Origin: an uncultured Lentisphaeria bacterium
Lineage (GTDB): Bacteria; Verrucomicrobiota; Lentisphaeria; Victivallales; UBA1829
NCBI GenBank assembly: GCA_905211485.1
Contig: CAJMAW010000002.1
Span: 1 to 54,106, forward strand
Length of the DNA stretch: 54,106 nucleotides
Reading direction: 5' to 3'
Each line of letters starts with the position of its first letter. Within the stretch, counting starts at the first letter, position 1. Below, piece after piece: positions 25,637 to 34,639 of the stretch. Below the pieces are notes generated by a model. It was not told where the DNA came from, made no database searches, and worked only from the letters and a program-made list of their open reading frames with translations. The translations under genes and the position numbers were made by a program.

Positions 25637-28600
25637 ATAATCATTCAGCGGAAACAGCCGTTCTGGTTCCGAGCTGTGTCATTGACGCATCCGCGGGATC
25701 GGGAAAAACGGAAGAACTCGGGAAACGCCTGGTGGGCATGATGCTCGCCGGTGTCCCGCCGGGATCCATTGCAACCATGACTTTCACCCGCATGGCGGCA
25801 GGAGAAATCTATGAACGCCTGATCCGGATTCTCTGCAAGGCGGCACTGGATCCTTCGAGTCATGAGGATCTGATCCGGGATCTGAACCGTCTGGGATTCC
25901 AGACCCGCGGAGAAGGCCCCTGGCGCTTCACTCCGGACGGAAAAGCCCTGAAGGAACTTCTCCGGGAACTCATCAGCTCCATGAACAGCCTCCGCATCGG
26001 GACGCTCGACAGTTTCATGGCGCAGATTGTCCAGTCCTTCCCCGTCGAACTCGGACTCCCCGGGGAATGCTCCATGCTTGACGAAGCGGAAGGCGAATCC
26101 CTCCGCGACGATCTGCTCCGGATCCTTCTCGATTATTCCTCATCCCCGCCCGGAATGGATGAGGATTTCATCGAAGCCGGAAAGGAAGCCGCCTACGGGA
26201 AGGGAAACAAACTCTTCTTCGACGCTTCCCGGGATCTGATCGCCTCCGCCGAAACCTTTTACTCCTGGCGTCTGCCCCGCTATTCGGGACTCTGGAATCC
26301 CTTCCCCGCTCTTCCCCGTCATGACGATGCCGGAGGGGCCGACAGAAGAAAACAGGCGTTTGAACGCTGCAGGGAATGGAGTCTGGACTTTGAAGAAAAA
26401 CTCAGAGCCGCAGAAAAAGCGGTACCTCCTTCGCTGGCACGCCTGATTTCCACTTTGGAAATCTGCCGGGATGCAGGGCCAGAAACGCCCTTTTCACGGG
26501 AAAACCTCAAAATCCTGAATGCCTTCTTTGAAGTCTGGGAAAATTTTCTGAAAGGAGAACAGAAACCGCAGGGATTCTCCCGCGGATATGATTTTTCCAC
26601 AGTCATGGACCCCCTGATCCTTCTGCTTTCCCATGCGGGAGAACTTCTTCTTCATCAGGCCTCGGTCCGCACGGGGGGGATGCGCGCCATGCTTCAGCTT
26701 TATGCGGATTTGTACCGGAAAAGAGTGCTTGAGGAAGGGAAAATCGCCTTCGCCGATCTGCCGCGCCTTCTCAACAACGAGGAGGCGGAAGAATGGATCT
26801 TCGACATCGCCTACCGCCTGAACGGAAAACTCTGCCACTGGCTCATAGATGAATTTCAGGATACATCGCGCGATCAGTGGCGGATTCTCTCCCGCATCAT
26901 AGAATCGGTGCAGGATACGGAGCACAGTCTCTTTCTTGTGGGAGACGTCAAGCAGGCGGTCTACGGATGGCGGGGCGGTGACAGCCGGCTCATTGATGAA
27001 GCCGCGGAAGAATTCTCCCTTCTCCGCAGCCCGAAATCCATGTCCTACCGCTATGGTCCGGAAATTTCCTCCGCCTTGAACGAACTCTTCTCCCCCGCGA
27101 AGATGGATCTTTCCGCTTTCCCCGAAGACACGAAAGAACGCTGGAAAAGAATCTGGCAGGATCATGAATCCGCCCCTTCCACAAAAGCGGGTTCCTTCCA
27201 GGTCTGGCAGATTCTGGACGGCGCGCCCGGAAAAGACGGAGGCGCCGCAGAACAGAATCCGGATGACGATAAAAAGGAGGATCTCATCACTCAGTACGCC
27301 GTCCTGATCGCAGCGGAACTCAAGAAAATTTCACCCTGGGACCGGGGACTGGAAAGCGCCGTGCTGGTCCGATCGAAACAGGATGGAATCCGTTTGAAGG
27401 ATGCCGTCATGCAGCTGGATCCGGAAATCGGGACGCATCTGATCTGGGAGGGAGAGGAGAGCATTGTCAACGACAAGATCGTCGCCGCCCTGCTGGCGTT
27501 GGCCGTCCATCTCCAGCATCCGGGGAATACGCTCTGCGTAGAAGTGGTGAAGATGACTCCGCCCGTCGCCGGACTTCTCCCCGCAAATGCCGAAGACATG
27601 GAAAAAATGCGTTCCTTTCTCGTCCTCAACGGGTTTCATGATACGTTCCTTTCCTGGATCCGCACAATTCCGGAGGAATACGGGACCGCGGACAACAGGA
27701 ATCTGGATCAGCTCCTCAGCGCCGCACGCAGTTTCGATTCCTCCGCCTCCGCCCGCGGAGACGCGGTCCGATTCCGCGATTTCGCCGCACAGCACATGAT
27801 GAATGAATCCGCCGTCCGGGGAAAAGTCCGGATCATGACCATTCATCACAGCAAGGGCCTCGGCATGGATCTGGTCTTCACCATACTGAAAAACAATCAG
27901 AAATCCTCGTTGAGGAATCCCGTCTACACAGGCTTCCTACGCGGAAAGAAGAAGACCGCCGGAAAAGACGGTGCGCCCGGATGGCTCCTTTACGCACCCG
28001 GCCCCGCAGGCGCACTGCACAGCGAAATCCGCGAAGCCGCCTGGAGCAAAACTGCCGACGCGGCAATGGAGGAGCTCTGCACCCTCTATGTGGCCCTCAC
28101 CCGGGCAAAACGCGGCGCGTGGCTTCTGCTGCCTCCGCTTTCCGCTCAGAAACGGGCAGCGTTCCATCCCGATCTCACGGGCCTTACCAAAACGGGAAAA
28201 CCGAAAAAGTTCACCCCCTCCCTGATTTCCGGATTCCAGGATTCCTACTATATTTCAGATTATGTTTTCGATTCTCTTTTCGGATCCAATGAAAAGGATT
28301 TCCCGAAGAATGAAACTCTCCGGATCCGTTCCATGGAAGGAATTCCCTGCCTGACCTTTCAGCGCGGAATTCCGGAATGGTATGAAAGCATACGGCCGGC
28401 TCCCGCACCGGAAAGACCGATGACTTTCAGTTTCTCTTCGGCAACAGGATCGCCCAGACTCGTCAGAAGGACCAGAATCACTCCCTCCTCGGCCGATGAC
28501 GAGGTAATCCGTCCCCTCTCCTTCACCCTTCCCGATGTGGAAAGTCCGGCGGAACTCGGGCGGCAAATTCATTCCTTTTTCGAGCAGGTGGAGTTTCTTG

Positions 28601-29349
28601 ATGAATTCTTTCTCCTCCCTGAAGAAGAACTGCTGGAGGAGAAACAGGAAACGGGAGGGGCGGCCGTCGCAGCAATTTCTTCTCAGATCCGTTCCCATGT
28701 CGAGCACTGCCTGAAAAATCCGGAAACCCGCGCGCTGCTTTCGCGTCCTTCTTCAGGCAGACATCTTCTCTGGAGAGAGCGTCCCTTTGAAGTCATCACA
28801 GAAGACGGACTCTGGATCAGCGGCCGCTTCGACCGTGTCCTCATCGAACTGGATTCCGAAGGATCGTGTCCCGTCCGGGCCGTACTTGTCGATTTCAAAA
28901 GCGACCGCATTGCGCCGGCTCTCTCTCTCCGCGAAGCCGGGAAACCCTATGAGAAACAAATGTCTCTTTACAGAAATGCCTTGAGCAGTCTCCTGAAACT
29001 CCCGCAGGAGAGGATCCAGGCATACCTGGTCTTCACGCGGACGGGGGAAAGTCTTTTTCTGCCCTTGAATTCCGTTTCCGCCACGACTCAATCCCCCGGC
29101 CCGGCTGCCGCTCAGTCCTCCGCCGGGGTCTCCTCCGGGACGGAGATTCCTTCTCCGGCAGGGGGGGCGGACAATGTTCAAGCCTCGCCGGAAGCTCTTT
29201 TTCCCGAAGAGAGCGGAAACGGGGAAGTCCACGGGAACAAGAGTGTTGCTCCCCCTGCGCCCCCGGAGGAAACGGCTTCCCGGAAAGGGAAGACAGACTC
29301 TTCATACTGCAACGACATTCCGGATCTCTTCTCCGGAAGCGGGGAATGA
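25633..29349 (+). CDS. addA: AddA-like UvrD-family helicase-nuclease
   Basis: The motor and nuclease subunit of AddAB, 1238 residues. Helicase motifs: Walker A DASAGSGKT (about 18-26), Ia TFTRMAAGEIYERL, II LIDEFQD, III LVGDVKQAVYGWRGG, V MTIHHSKGLGMDLV and VI YVALTRAKRG. A RecB-type nuclease domain follows, with GRQIHSFFEQ, GRFDRV and VLVDFKSDR (about 1084-1092). It starts inside the addB stop codon, with AAGGAG upstream. The last 90 residues are Pro/Ala/Ser/Glu-rich and disordered, ending NDIPDLFSGSGE. The 3' end overlaps the convergent HAD gene by 48 bases. The pair loads RecA at Chi-like sites. Confidence 0.95.
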   Translation: MNNHSAETAVLVPSCVIDASAGSGKTEELGKRLVGMMLAGVPPGSIATMTFTRMAAGEIYERLIRILCKAALDPSSHEDLIRDLNRLGFQTRGEGPWRFTPDGKALKELLRELISSMNSLRIGTLDSFMAQIVQSFPVELGLPGECSMLDEAEGESLRDDLLRILLDYSSSPPGMDEDFIEAGKEAAYGKGNKLFFDASRDLIASAETFYSWRLPRYSGLWNPFPALPRHDDAGGADRRKQAFERCREWSLDFEEKLRAAEKAVPPSLARLISTLEICRDAGPETPFSRENLKILNAFFEVWENFLKGEQKPQGFSRGYDFSTVMDPLILLLSHAGELLLHQASVRTGGMRAMLQLYADLYRKRVLEEGKIAFADLPRLLNNEEAEEWIFDIAYRLNGKLCHWLIDEFQDTSRDQWRILSRIIESVQDTEHSLFLVGDVKQAVYGWRGGDSRLIDEAAEEFSLLRSPKSMSYRYGPEISSALNELFSPAKMDLSAFPEDTKERWKRIWQDHESAPSTKAGSFQVWQILDGAPGKDGGAAEQNPDDDKKEDLITQYAVLIAAELKKISPWDRGLESAVLVRSKQDGIRLKDAVMQLDPEIGTHLIWEGEESIVNDKIVAALLALAVHLQHPGNTLCVEVVKMTPPVAGLLPANAEDMEKMRSFLVLNGFHDTFLSWIRTIPEEYGTADNRNLDQLLSAARSFDSSASARGDAVRFRDFAAQHMMNESAVRGKVRIMTIHHSKGLGMDLVFTILKNNQKSSLRNPVYTGFLRGKKKTAGKDGAPGWLLYAPGPAGALHSEIREAAWSKTADAAMEELCTLYVALTRAKRGAWLLLPPLSAQKRAAFHPDLTGLTKTGKPKKFTPSLISGFQDSYYISDYVFDSLFGSNEKDFPKNETLRIRSMEGIPCLTFQRGIPEWYESIRPAPAPERPMTFSFSSATGSPRLVRRTRITPSSADDEVIRPLSFTLPDVESPAELGRQIHSFFEQVEFLDEFFLLPEEELLEEKQETGGAAVAAISSQIRSHVEHCLKNPETRALLSRPSSGRHLLWRERPFEVITEDGLWISGRFDRVLIELDSEGSCPVRAVLVDFKSDRIAPALSLREAGKPYEKQMSLYRNALSSLLKLPQERIQAYLVFTRTGESLFLPLNSVSATTQSPGPAAAQSSAGVSSGTEIPSPAGGADNVQASPEALFPEESGNGEVHGNKSVAPPAPPEETASRKGKTDSSYCNDIPDLFSGSGE

Positions 29350-29988
29350 GTTCAAAAAGGCGCAGAAATCCCGGATATCGGCGAATCGGCCCGTGGCGGA
29401 GTCGAAATTTCCGTGAAGGCTCAAGCCCCGTGGAATGGCATAGGCCCGGAGTCCGGCCGCGCGTGCGGAAAGGATTCCCCGTTCGGAATCCTCCACCGCC
29501 ACAGTCTGCGCCGCGGAACAGCCCGCCCGCTCCAGAGCTTTGAGATAAGGTTCGGGATGGGGTTTGTGATGGGTGAAATCCCAGTCTCCCACAACGAAAT
29601 CGAAATAAGGAGCCAGACCGCTTGCCTCGTGAATCGTCCGGAAATGCATTTTCTGGCAGCAGGTCACGACGCCGATGCGGAAACGGCCGTGCAGTTCAGC
29701 CAGGACTTCCCTCACGCCGTCGATTACCAGCGAGCCGCCCCGTTCCAGCAGCATCCGGTCATACATCAGATTGCGTTTCTGACGCGCGGCCTCGGCTTCC
29801 TCACGCGTATAGCCGAGAGAAACAATCAGATCCGCCAGACTGAGCCCCCGGCTCATGCTCATGCGGGAAAACTCGGCCTCGTCAAGATCCCGGCCGAATT
29901 TCTTCATCATTTCACGGTTCGACTCGAAAAACACTCTTTCCGTGTCGACCAGTACGCCGTCGTTGTCAAAAAGTATGGTTTCTGTCAT
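29302..29988 (-). CDS. HAD-superfamily hydrolase (beta-phosphoglucomutase/phosphatase-like)
   Basis: 228 residues. Motif I FDNDGVLVDTE (about 7-17) has Asn where most relatives have Asp-x-Asp as DLDGT; the second Asp is retained in DND. The cap is the helical type of subclass I. Motif II is GVVTCCQ (Thr in place of Ser), motif III is around HHKPHPEPYL, and motif IV is VEDSERGI. The family dephosphorylates or isomerises sugar phosphates. The start at 29988 is the first Met of the conserved strand; longer forms are possible. Its last 48 bases overlap antisense with the end of addA. Confidence 0.88.
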   Translation of the reverse strand: MTETILFDNDGVLVDTERVFFESNREMMKKFGRDLDEAEFSRMSMSRGLSLADLIVSLGYTREEAEAARQKRNLMYDRMLLERGGSLVIDGVREVLAELHGRFRIGVVTCCQKMHFRTIHEASGLAPYFDFVVGDWDFTHHKPHPEPYLKALERAGCSAAQTVAVEDSERGILSARAAGLRAYAIPRGLSLHGNFDSATGRFADIRDFCAFLNSFPASGEEIRNVVAV

Positions 29989-30225
29989 TGCCGCAGTCCG
30001 TTGTCCGTCCTTGTCCGGGAAATCTCCCCTGAGTCTCTCTCTTTCTGGGAAGGAAAAGTCTCCCTCCCCTCCCCGGGCAAAGGAAAAGGGAAAAATGAAT
30101 GGATAGTATAGCACTTCCGTAAAAAGGATTCAAGAAGAAAAGCCGGAGAAAAAAAGAAGGGCAGAAGGAACAGGGCAGCCATCCCTTCTTTCCCCGGAAA
30201 AACAGAGAAAAAAAACTGCCAGACG

Positions 30226-30254
30226 CTGGCAAAGATACAGGAAAAGATTATATT
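30226..30254 (+). promoter_or_regulatory. Promoter with inverted repeat for the lipoprotein gene
   Basis: CTGGCA (30226-30231) and TATATT (30249-30254) are 17 bases apart. The -35 is the right arm of the perfect inverted repeat TGCCAG-3-CTGGCA (30217-30231), a plausible repressor site. The 5' leader would be about 135 bases. Confidence 0.5.
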
Positions 30255-30279
30255 CTAAAAGACGGAAAAGGATTCTTCA

Positions 30280-30304
30280 GTACCGGGCGGGCTTTTCCCG
30301 GTAC
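30280..30304 (+). promoter_or_regulatory. Leader hairpin upstream of the lipoprotein gene
   Basis: GTACCGGG (30280-30287) and CCCGGTAC (30297-30304) form a perfect 8-bp stem with a nine-base loop, within the predicted 5' leader, about 90 bases before the start codon. No T run follows, so it is not a standard terminator. Confidence 0.45.
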
Positions 30305-30395
30305 GTCCTTTGCACATCCGTCGTCTTTTCCGGGAGTAAAATATCAAGGAGAAGACGAAGGGGGAAAATCTGGTCATGAAAGGGAACTAAAAAAA

Positions 30396-30959
30396 ATGAG
30401 CAGAATCGTCACCATCCTTGCGGCCGCACTCTGTGTGATTACACTCTCTGCGTGCACATCCGTTCATACAAGCGATGCGGGAAGCATCAATCATTATCCG
30501 CAGACTGTCGGGCCGACCGATCACTACCGCCCGCTCTACAAAGTGGAGCCGACGAAGAAAGTTTCCGGCGCCGCGGAAGTCAATGTCCTCTTCGGGATCT
30601 TCGCCTGGGGAGACACCTCCAATTTCGCCGACAACGCCTACTTCAGCCAGTCGCTTTTCTCCATCATTTTCCCGAGCGCCCGGGAAATTTCCGGCAAAGC
30701 GGCTTTCTACAACGCCTGCAAAGCTGCGGCCTGCGATGCCGTCGTGGCTGCCCGTTACGAGATTGAAGAAACCGACTATTTTGTCTTCAAGATCCTGAAA
30801 ACAAAAGTCTCCGGTTTCCCGGCGACTCTGATCGGAGTGGAGACGGTCAAGCCCATGCCTTATTATATCGATGGATCGGGGAATGTGGTCGTCATGAAGG
30901 AATTTGTCACGCCGCATTTGCTCTTCGACGCAAGCAAAGGGAAATGCTGGCTCTTCTGA
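30396..30959 (+). CDS. Predicted lipoprotein of unknown function
   Basis: 187 residues. The N-terminus is a type II signal with the lipobox LSAC (Cys20), so the protein is lipid-anchored; the residue after Cys is Thr, compatible with outer-membrane sorting. The mature part starts with a Ser/Thr/His-rich spacer, then a small domain (NVLFGIFAWGDTSNFADNA, AFYNACKAAACDAVVAARYEIEE). This resembles the TRL-like family of small bacterial lipoproteins, in which repeated Cys/Ala helices pack on a strand; that family name is a tentative match. It stands as a single gene with its own promoter and a strong terminator. Confidence 0.85.
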   Translation: MSRIVTILAAALCVITLSACTSVHTSDAGSINHYPQTVGPTDHYRPLYKVEPTKKVSGAAEVNVLFGIFAWGDTSNFADNAYFSQSLFSIIFPSAREISGKAAFYNACKAAACDAVVAARYEIEETDYFVFKILKTKVSGFPATLIGVETVKPMPYYIDGSGNVVVMKEFVTPHLLFDASKGKCWLF

Positions 30960-30992
30960 AGCCGCTTCTCCCGACATCTTTTTCTGCCTGTG

Positions 30993-31023
30993 AGGGACGT
31001 CTTGAAAAAGACGTCCCTTTTTC
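30993..31023 (+). terminator. Rho-independent terminator of the lipoprotein gene
   Basis: AGGGACGTCTT (30993-31003) and AAGACGTCCCT (31008-31018) form a perfect 11-bp stem with a four-base GAAA loop, followed by a T run. Confidence 0.92.
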
Positions 31024-31175
31024 CTCTTCCCCCTCTTGCCTTTCCGTTTTCTATTTCATCCATTGTCCACATCCTTTCTTTTTCTGATCCCGTTTTCCCC
31101 TCTCATCGCCATTTTGTTGCATCTTCTATCTCCCCCTCACACGGATCCGATACGGGAATCTTTTCGGGAGGGAAA

Positions 31176-31204
31176 TTGAAAAAGCCCTGCGCGAAGGGTA
31201 TATT
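31176..31204 (+). promoter_or_regulatory. Promoter of the secreted two-repeat protein
   Basis: TTGAAA (31176-31181) and TATATT (31199-31204) with the ideal 17-base spacing, about 85 bases before the start codon. Confidence 0.6.
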
Positions 31205-31288
31205 CCCCGGCGGGAAGCGGAGGATCAGCGTTCCTCCGGGGGGGGAGAAAAAACGCTGAAAAATGATGAAAACAGAAGGATCTTTGCA

Positions 31289-32101
31289 ATGAAATCTTCC
31301 CGGCTTGTTTTATTCCTGACAATCTCTGCCGTTTGTCTTTCATTTTCACTCGGGAATCTCCTCGGAGCCGATCACGCCGCAGCCAACGGGAGAGGAATGC
31401 CCGCATCCAGTCCGTCTTCCGCAGAACAGGGTGCGGGGAAAGAGCCGGAAAACTCGAAAGGCTCCGTGATCGAACACCCGGAAGGGGAATGGCGGGCCCT
31501 CATTCTTCAGCACGGGAGGAGAACGGCCAGAGCACCGTTTGTCTGGATTCTCACAAGCGACGGGCAATGGGGAACACGTCAGGACGGGAAGACGGAAGCG
31601 GTCCATTCCGGAATTTTCCGTCTCTCCGGGAACCGGCTGCTTTTCTTTCCCCCGCAGGAACAGCTGGAAGGATCCTCCGCGCAGGCGCTGATCGCGACCG
31701 CAAAAGACAAGGACAGTTTTCTTCTCGGAGAAGAGGCGCAGACACTGCATGTCATGGAATTCAGACGTCTTTCCCTTCTTCGGGATCCGGATCCGGAATT
31801 TCTATCCGGCACCTGGCGCTTCACCCAGCTGGATCCTGAGACGAAGGAAAGGAGGAAGTCCCCCTTCCGCGTTCTCTTCAGCAGAGACGGGCACTATTCC
31901 GCGGAAGCGGATCAGGGCACAAGCCCCCTTCCTCCGGGAGCCGCGGAAGGCAGCTGGATTCTGGAAGACGGGCTTCTCCGGCTCCGGAATCAGTTCAAAG
32001 GGGATGGCTTCTGGAAGGCTCCGGTCTTTTTCCGGGACGGGGACACCCTTGTTCTGAACCGTTCAGGCATCCATCTGTATGGAGAAAAGGAAACCCCTTG
32101 A
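31289..32101 (+). CDS. Secreted protein with two lipocalin-like beta repeats, unknown function
   Basis: 270 residues. Residues 1 to about 27 are a signal peptide (LVLFLTISAVCLSFSLG), followed by a Ser/Pro/Glu-rich linker to about 60. The rest looks like two related modules: GEWRALI...FVWILTSDGQWGTRQDG...GIFRLSGNRLLFF, and GTWRFTQ...FRVLFSRDGHYSAEADQ...GSWILEDGLLRL. Each has the G-x-W opening and a D-G turn seen in small lipocalin-type barrels. AAGGA stands eight bases before the ATG. No catalytic residues are obvious. Family name not recognised. Confidence 0.8.
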   Translation: MKSSRLVLFLTISAVCLSFSLGNLLGADHAAANGRGMPASSPSSAEQGAGKEPENSKGSVIEHPEGEWRALILQHGRRTARAPFVWILTSDGQWGTRQDGKTEAVHSGIFRLSGNRLLFFPPQEQLEGSSAQALIATAKDKDSFLLGEEAQTLHVMEFRRLSLLRDPDPEFLSGTWRFTQLDPETKERRKSPFRVLFSRDGHYSAEADQGTSPLPPGAAEGSWILEDGLLRLRNQFKGDGFWKAPVFFRDGDTLVLNRSGIHLYGEKETP

Positions 32102-32296
32102 AAACGCATTTTTCCCTTCCTGAAACCGCTATAATAAACCCGGGCCAGGTAAAAAACGCGGATAGAGGAAAAAAACGCCGTAAAAAAAGTACAAGACAAG
32201 AGCTTCAGAAGCAGAAAGAAAAAAAACGCTTCCCGTTTTTGCAATCATGAGCAGGAGGAGAAAAGACGGAAGCGGAGAAGGAGGCCGCGGCCAATC

Positions 32297-33805
32297 ATGG
32301 GTGAAACTCTGAAACGACGGGACTTCCGTCCCTCTGAAATTCCCGTATCGCCCGGAGTCTATCTTTACCGGGATCTCTTCGGGACGGTCATCTATGTGGG
32401 GAAAGCGCGGAACCTCAGGCGGCGGATGTCTCAATACTTCCAGCCTTCGCGTGAGACCCGGGCAGATCCGAAACTGCGTTCCCTGATCCATTCGATCGAG
32501 AGCTGGGAATACATTCCCGTCCGCAGCGAGGATGAATCGCTGATTCTGGAATCGCGCCTCATCAAGGAATACGCTCCGAAATACAACATCCTGCTGCGGG
32601 ACGACAAGCGCCTTCTGCTCTTGAAAATCGATCCGAACGAGAAATTTCCGCGTTTGAAACTTGCCCGTCTGAAGAAGGACGACTCCTGTCTTTACTTCGG
32701 CCCATTCCCGAAAGGCGGCGAACTCCGCAGGACGGCGGAATTTCTGACCCGTCATCTGGGTCTCCGCAGCTGCAAGGCGGCCGTCCCCGGCGAAACTGAC
32801 AAGGCGCATTGCCTTGCCGGAACCGTGCGTGACTGCTGCAGACCGTGCGTGGGTGATGTTTCCGAAGAGGAATATTCAGCCCGGGTACAGCGTCTGATCG
32901 AAATCCTCAACGGAGACATTTCCGAGATCACAGACCTCCTGAAACAGAAGATGACGGAAGCCGCCGGAAAAAAACAATACGAAAAAGCCGCCGCCTTCCG
33001 TGACATGGCTCATAATCTGGAATCGCTTTACGGGGAGAAACGGAGAATTTTTCTGCGCGGGGCCTCGGGACTTGTCGTTCAGGCGCCCGGGAAGGAAGGA
33101 GTAAAGGACCTTCAGGAGGCGCTGAAACTGGGATCGCCGCCACAAAACATCGAATGTTTCGACATATCCAATATTTCCGGGACGCTTGCCGTCGCCAGCC
33201 TCGTCCATTTCACCGACGGACGTCCGGAGAAAGCCCGATACAAGCGGTTCCGGATCCGGACCGTCGTTGGGGCGAATGATTTCGCCATGATGGCGGAAGC
33301 TGTCAAACGTCATTTCACCCGTCTCATGGAAGAACACATCCCTTTCCCGGACCTCCTCATGGTCGACGGAGGCAAAGGTCAGCTCAGCTCCACTTTGAAG
33401 GCGCTTGTGGAAATCAATGCCCCCCCCTTCCCCGTGATCGGACTGGCCAAGAAGCAGGAGGAAATCTTTGTCCCCGGCCGCTCCGAAGCACTGGTCCTGC
33501 CCCATGACAGAAGCGCTCTCAAACTGCTCCAGGCTGTCCGCGACGAAGCGCACCGCTTCGCCATCACCTACCACCGGAGCCTCCGCCTGAAACTCATCAA
33601 GGACTCCATTCTGGATGACATCGAAGGAATCGGGAAAGCACGCAAAAACGCCATTCTCCAGGAATTCGGCTCCGTCCGCGCCCTCCGCCGCGCCACCCCG
33701 GAAGAAATTGCCAGGCGAATCCCCGGAATCGGCCCCGAATTCGCACACAGCATTTATGAATATCTGCAATCCCATAAACCGGATGGAGAAATTGATCCGC
33801 TCTGA
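32297..33805 (+). CDS. uvrC: UvrABC excinuclease subunit C, unusually short
   Basis: UvrC makes both incisions in nucleotide excision repair. Present in order: GIY-YIG nuclease (PGVYLYRD and VIYVGKARNLRRR, 19-43), an Fe-S type Cys set (C159, C172, C180, C184), the UvrB-binding UVR helix pair (about 212-243), the RNase H-like nuclease with Asp289 (CFDISN), Asp357 (VDGGKGQL) and His419 (RDEAHRF), and tandem HhH motifs. The total is 502 residues, versus about 600 in most species. The roughly 100 residues normally between the UVR and RNase H parts are reduced to about 45. All catalytic residues are kept, so it should work. The ATG lies 12 bases after AAGGAGG. Confidence 0.96.
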   Translation: MGETLKRRDFRPSEIPVSPGVYLYRDLFGTVIYVGKARNLRRRMSQYFQPSRETRADPKLRSLIHSIESWEYIPVRSEDESLILESRLIKEYAPKYNILLRDDKRLLLLKIDPNEKFPRLKLARLKKDDSCLYFGPFPKGGELRRTAEFLTRHLGLRSCKAAVPGETDKAHCLAGTVRDCCRPCVGDVSEEEYSARVQRLIEILNGDISEITDLLKQKMTEAAGKKQYEKAAAFRDMAHNLESLYGEKRRIFLRGASGLVVQAPGKEGVKDLQEALKLGSPPQNIECFDISNISGTLAVASLVHFTDGRPEKARYKRFRIRTVVGANDFAMMAEAVKRHFTRLMEEHIPFPDLLMVDGGKGQLSSTLKALVEINAPPFPVIGLAKKQEEIFVPGRSEALVLPHDRSALKLLQAVRDEAHRFAITYHRSLRLKLIKDSILDDIEGIGKARKNAILQEFGSVRALRRATPEEIARRIPGIGPEFAHSIYEYLQSHKPDGEIDPL

Positions 33806-34013
33806 TTTTTTCCTTCTCTTTTTCCTCCTTCCACGCTGAAAAATCTGCTAAAAAAACAAAAAAGAAATCCGGAATTCAGAGAAAGCAAAATCAAAATCGT
33901 AAATTAAATCCCGCTTCCCTTTCCGAGGGAAAGGATCCCCACATCCTTTTCCGCAGCGGGAAACGGGAATGAAAAACGGAAATGAAAAAAAGAAAAGATC
34001 CAGGAGGCCCCCC

Positions 34014-34517
34014 ATGACCGCGGATGAAATCATTCAGACTTTGAACATGTTTCCACTGGAAATGGAAGGGGGATACTGCTGTGAACTCTACCAGTCCGGA
34101 AGACGTCTTCCCGGCGGACGGCCCTGCGGGAGCGGAATCTACTATCTTCTGAAAAGCCGGGACCGTTCCCGCTGGCACAAACTCGATGCGGATGAACTCT
34201 GGTACTATCACAGCGGTTCTCCCATTCTCCAGCTGCTGATTTACCCGGACGGAAGCCTGAAACGGATCGTCATCGGTCCGGACGTTCTGCATGGTGAAAC
34301 GCCCCAGAGCATCGTTCCCGCAGATACCTGGCAGACCTCCATCACGCTCCGGCGCGGAGCGGAAGACTGGAGCCTTGCCGGAACGGCGGTCTTTCCCGGA
34401 TTCGAGTATTCCGCCTTCACGGGGGCGGGTGATTCTGAAATTCTTGCTTCTTATCCGCAATGGAATGTTGAAATACGGTCTTTCCTCTCCCTTGTTTCCG
34501 CCGGAGCTTCCATCTGA
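34014..34517 (+). CDS. DUF985 cupin-family protein
   Basis: 167 residues. Cupin_5 (DUF985) signature elements are present: a Pro-rich N-terminal helix (MTADEIIQTLNM), EGGYCCELYQS, SGIYYLLKSRDRSRWHKLDADELWYYHSG with the cupin His and Glu positions, then a core around QSIVPADTWQ and EYSAF. Members are small sugar- or metal-binding beta barrels of uncertain function. The start at 34014 has AGGAGG six bases upstream, better than the start at 33969. No operon partner is obvious; uvrC ends about 200 bases upstream. Confidence 0.9.
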   Translation: MTADEIIQTLNMFPLEMEGGYCCELYQSGRRLPGGRPCGSGIYYLLKSRDRSRWHKLDADELWYYHSGSPILQLLIYPDGSLKRIVIGPDVLHGETPQSIVPADTWQTSITLRRGAEDWSLAGTAVFPGFEYSAFTGAGDSEILASYPQWNVEIRSFLSLVSAGASI

Positions 34518-34639
34518 GGGAAAAAAACAAAAACAGCTTTTCCGGAGCTCTCACTTGAAGAATGAAAAAGAAATGACTGCATTGAAGAAGGGAAGTCTTT
34601 TTCAGCAGGCGTTCAGCATGTGTAATGTGTAATATATAT

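Larger units (their letters stand above)
29989..30395. other. Intergenic region between HAD gene and lipoprotein gene
   Basis: No gene seen. It contains a purine-rich stretch (about 30117-30172), the inverted repeat TGCCAG-3-CTGGCA (30217-30231), a promoter and the leader hairpin listed below. Confidence 0.5.
30960..31288. other. Intergenic region with terminator and promoter
   Basis: No gene. It contains the terminator of the lipoprotein gene near its left end and the promoter for the next gene on its right. Confidence 0.5.
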
